Position numbers and translations under genes: made by a program
Origin: DASXYU01 sp036502295
GTDB lineage: Bacteria > Actinomycetota > Actinomycetes > Mycobacteriales > Jatrophihabitantaceae
Direction: 5' to 3'
Assembly: GCA_036502295.1 (NCBI GenBank)
Contig: DASXYU010000024.1
Location: 1-15,933, forward strand
Length of the DNA: 15,933 bases
Notes under the pieces: model-generated
The model's database searches: none
What the model was told of the DNA's origin: nothing
Seen by the model: only the letters and a program-made list of their open reading frames with translations
Shown here: positions 14,776 through 15,933 of the stretch, piece after piece
Position numbering within the stretch: position 1 is the stretch's first letter
Layout of the letters: each line of letters starts with the position of its first letter

Positions 14776-15933
14776 TCAGGCTCCCGCGTTCGCAAGCTCG
14801 GCGGCCTTGTCGGCAGCCTCGTCCATGGTTCCGACGACCGTAACGAGCGGATGCGCGTACTCGGCCAGGATGCGCCGACCTTCGTCGACGTTGTTGCCGT
14901 CCAGTCGTACGACCAGCGGCTTGTTTGCTTCATCCCCGAGGGTGTTGAGGGCGCCGACGATTCCGTTGGCGACCGCGTCGCAGGACGTGATGCCGCCGAA
15001 GACGTTGACGAAGACGGACTTCACGGCCGGGTCGTTGAGGATGACGTCGAGGCCGTTGGCCATCACCTCGGCGCTAGCGCCACCGCCGATGTCGAGGAAG
15101 TTCGCGGGCTTCACGCCACCGTGCGCCTCACCGGCGTAGGCGACGACGTCGAGCGTCGACATGACCAGGCCCGCGCCGTTGCCGATGATGCCGACCTCAC
15201 CCTCGAGCTTGACATAGTTGAGGCCCTTCGCCTTCGCCTTCGCCTCAAGGGGGTTGGCGGCTGCCTTGTCGACGAGCGCCTCGTTCTCCTCGTGGCGGAA
15301 GTCGGCGTTCTCGTCGAGGGAGACCTTGCCGTCAAGGGCGATGATCTCTCCGCTGCCGACCTTGGCCAGCGGGTTTACCTCGACGAGGGTGGCGTCCTGC
15401 TCGACGAAGACGGTCCAGAGCTTCACCAGGATGTCGGCGACCGGCGCGATCAGCTCGGCCGGGAACTTGCCGGCCGTGGCGATCTCGGTGGCCTTCGCGA
15501 GGTCGACACCCTTCGATGCGTCGACGGGAACGCGCGCGAGTGCGTCAGGACGCTCGACGGCGAGCTGCTCGATCTCCATGCCGCCCTCGTAGGAGGCCAG
15601 CGCCAGGAAGGTGCGGTTGGAGCGGTCGAGCAGGTAGGAGACGTAGTACTCCTCCTTGATGTCCGCTCCCGGGTCGACGAGGACGCGGTGCACGGTGTGG
15701 CCCTTGATGTCCATGCCGAGGATGGCTTCGGCGTTCGCCTCCGCGTCCTCGGGAGTCTTGGCGACCTTGACACCGCCGGCCTTGCCGCGACCGCCGACCT
15801 TGACCTGGGCCTTGACGACGGTGACCCCGCCGATCTTGGCCGCGATCGTCTCAGCCTCGTCGGGCGTCGTGGCGACCTCCCCCAGGCCGACCGGCACGCC
15901 AAATTCTTTGAACAACTGCTTGGCTTGGTATTC
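14776..15933 (-). CDS. sucC: Succinyl-CoA synthetase beta subunit (first few residues beyond window)
   Basis: The beta subunit provides the nucleotide-binding ATP-grasp domain and the succinate site. The frame is open to the right edge; 385 residues are visible, beginning EYQAKQLFKEFGVPV. Family members start about four residues earlier, so the true start lies just outside. A TTG at 15915 inside the frame is not the start. Visible blocks are GGRGKAGGVKVAKTPEDAEA (ATP-grasp lid region), VEVNPLAKVGSGEIIALDGK (metal and nucleotide ligands), GNGAGLVMSTLDVV and NFLDIGGGAS, and SVFVNVFGGITSCD near the succinate/CoA interface. The stop is 3 nt before sucD. The ATP or GTP preference cannot be read with confidence. 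Confidence 0.97.
   Translation of the reverse strand, partial: EYQAKQLFKEFGVPVGLGEVATTPDEAETIAAKIGGVTVVKAQVKVGGRGKAGGVKVAKTPEDAEANAEAILGMDIKGHTVHRVLVDPGADIKEEYYVSYLLDRSNRTFLALASYEGGMEIEQLAVERPDALARVPVDASKGVDLAKATEIATAGKFPAELIAPVADILVKLWTVFVEQDATLVEVNPLAKVGSGEIIALDGKVSLDENADFRHEENEALVDKAAANPLEAKAKAKGLNYVKLEGEVGIIGNGAGLVMSTLDVVAYAGEAHGGVKPANFLDIGGGASAEVMANGLDVILNDPAVKSVFVNVFGGITSCDAVANGIVGALNTLGDEANKPLVVRLDGNNVDEGRRILAEYAHPLVTVVGTMDEAADKAAELANAGA

Overview
This window looks like a stretch of core chromosome from a high-GC Gram-positive bacterium (Actinomycetota, most likely a Micrococcales-type lineage). The evidence is the high GC content, the many GTG/TTG starts, a monomeric NADP-dependent isocitrate dehydrogenase, and two actinobacterial protein families of largely unknown function, DUF3017 next to folD and DUF6350 (PerM-like) next to purN. 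The gene neighbourhoods sucC-sucD-DUF6350-purN-purH, folD-DUF3017-mdh and trpS-2H phosphoesterase-YihY also fit. All 15 genes lie on the minus strand, so transcription runs from high to low coordinates. I see no rRNA, tRNA, CRISPR array, insertion sequence, prophage or other mobile element.

Layout in the direction of transcription: sucC (5' end just off the window) and sucD encode succinyl-CoA synthetase and end at a strong hairpin. An intergenic region follows with an exact 45-bp-period array of TTGATCAA palindromes. Next come a DUF6350 polytopic membrane protein, purN and purH, with purN and purH overlapping by 4 nt. After purH lies a short region packed with back-to-back palindromes, then a two-domain VOC protein. 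folD, a DUF3017 membrane protein and mdh follow, and mdh ends at a clear hairpin terminator. Then come a PaiB-type FMN-binding protein and icd (monomeric IDH), which ends in overlapping inverted repeats. The last group is a CNNM/CBS transporter-like protein, trpS, a 2H phosphoesterase (2'-5' RNA ligase-like) and a YihY/BrkB membrane protein that runs off the left edge.

Two metabolic themes run through the window. SucCD, Mdh and Icd are three TCA-cycle steps within about 12 kb. FolD makes the 10-formyl-tetrahydrofolate that both PurN and PurH consume, so the folD and purNH blocks are functionally linked. The remaining genes concern translation (trpS), the cell envelope or division (DUF6350, CNNM/CBS, YihY) and small regulatory or detoxification-like proteins.

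I found no convincing new defence, biosynthetic or mobile system. The observations most worth checking are non-coding: the 45-bp palindrome array at 13732-13829, the adjoining palindromes at 10146-10181, the perfect 14-bp palindrome upstream of icd at 6106-6119, and the palindrome-rich glycine-coding insert inside purH at 11051-11104.
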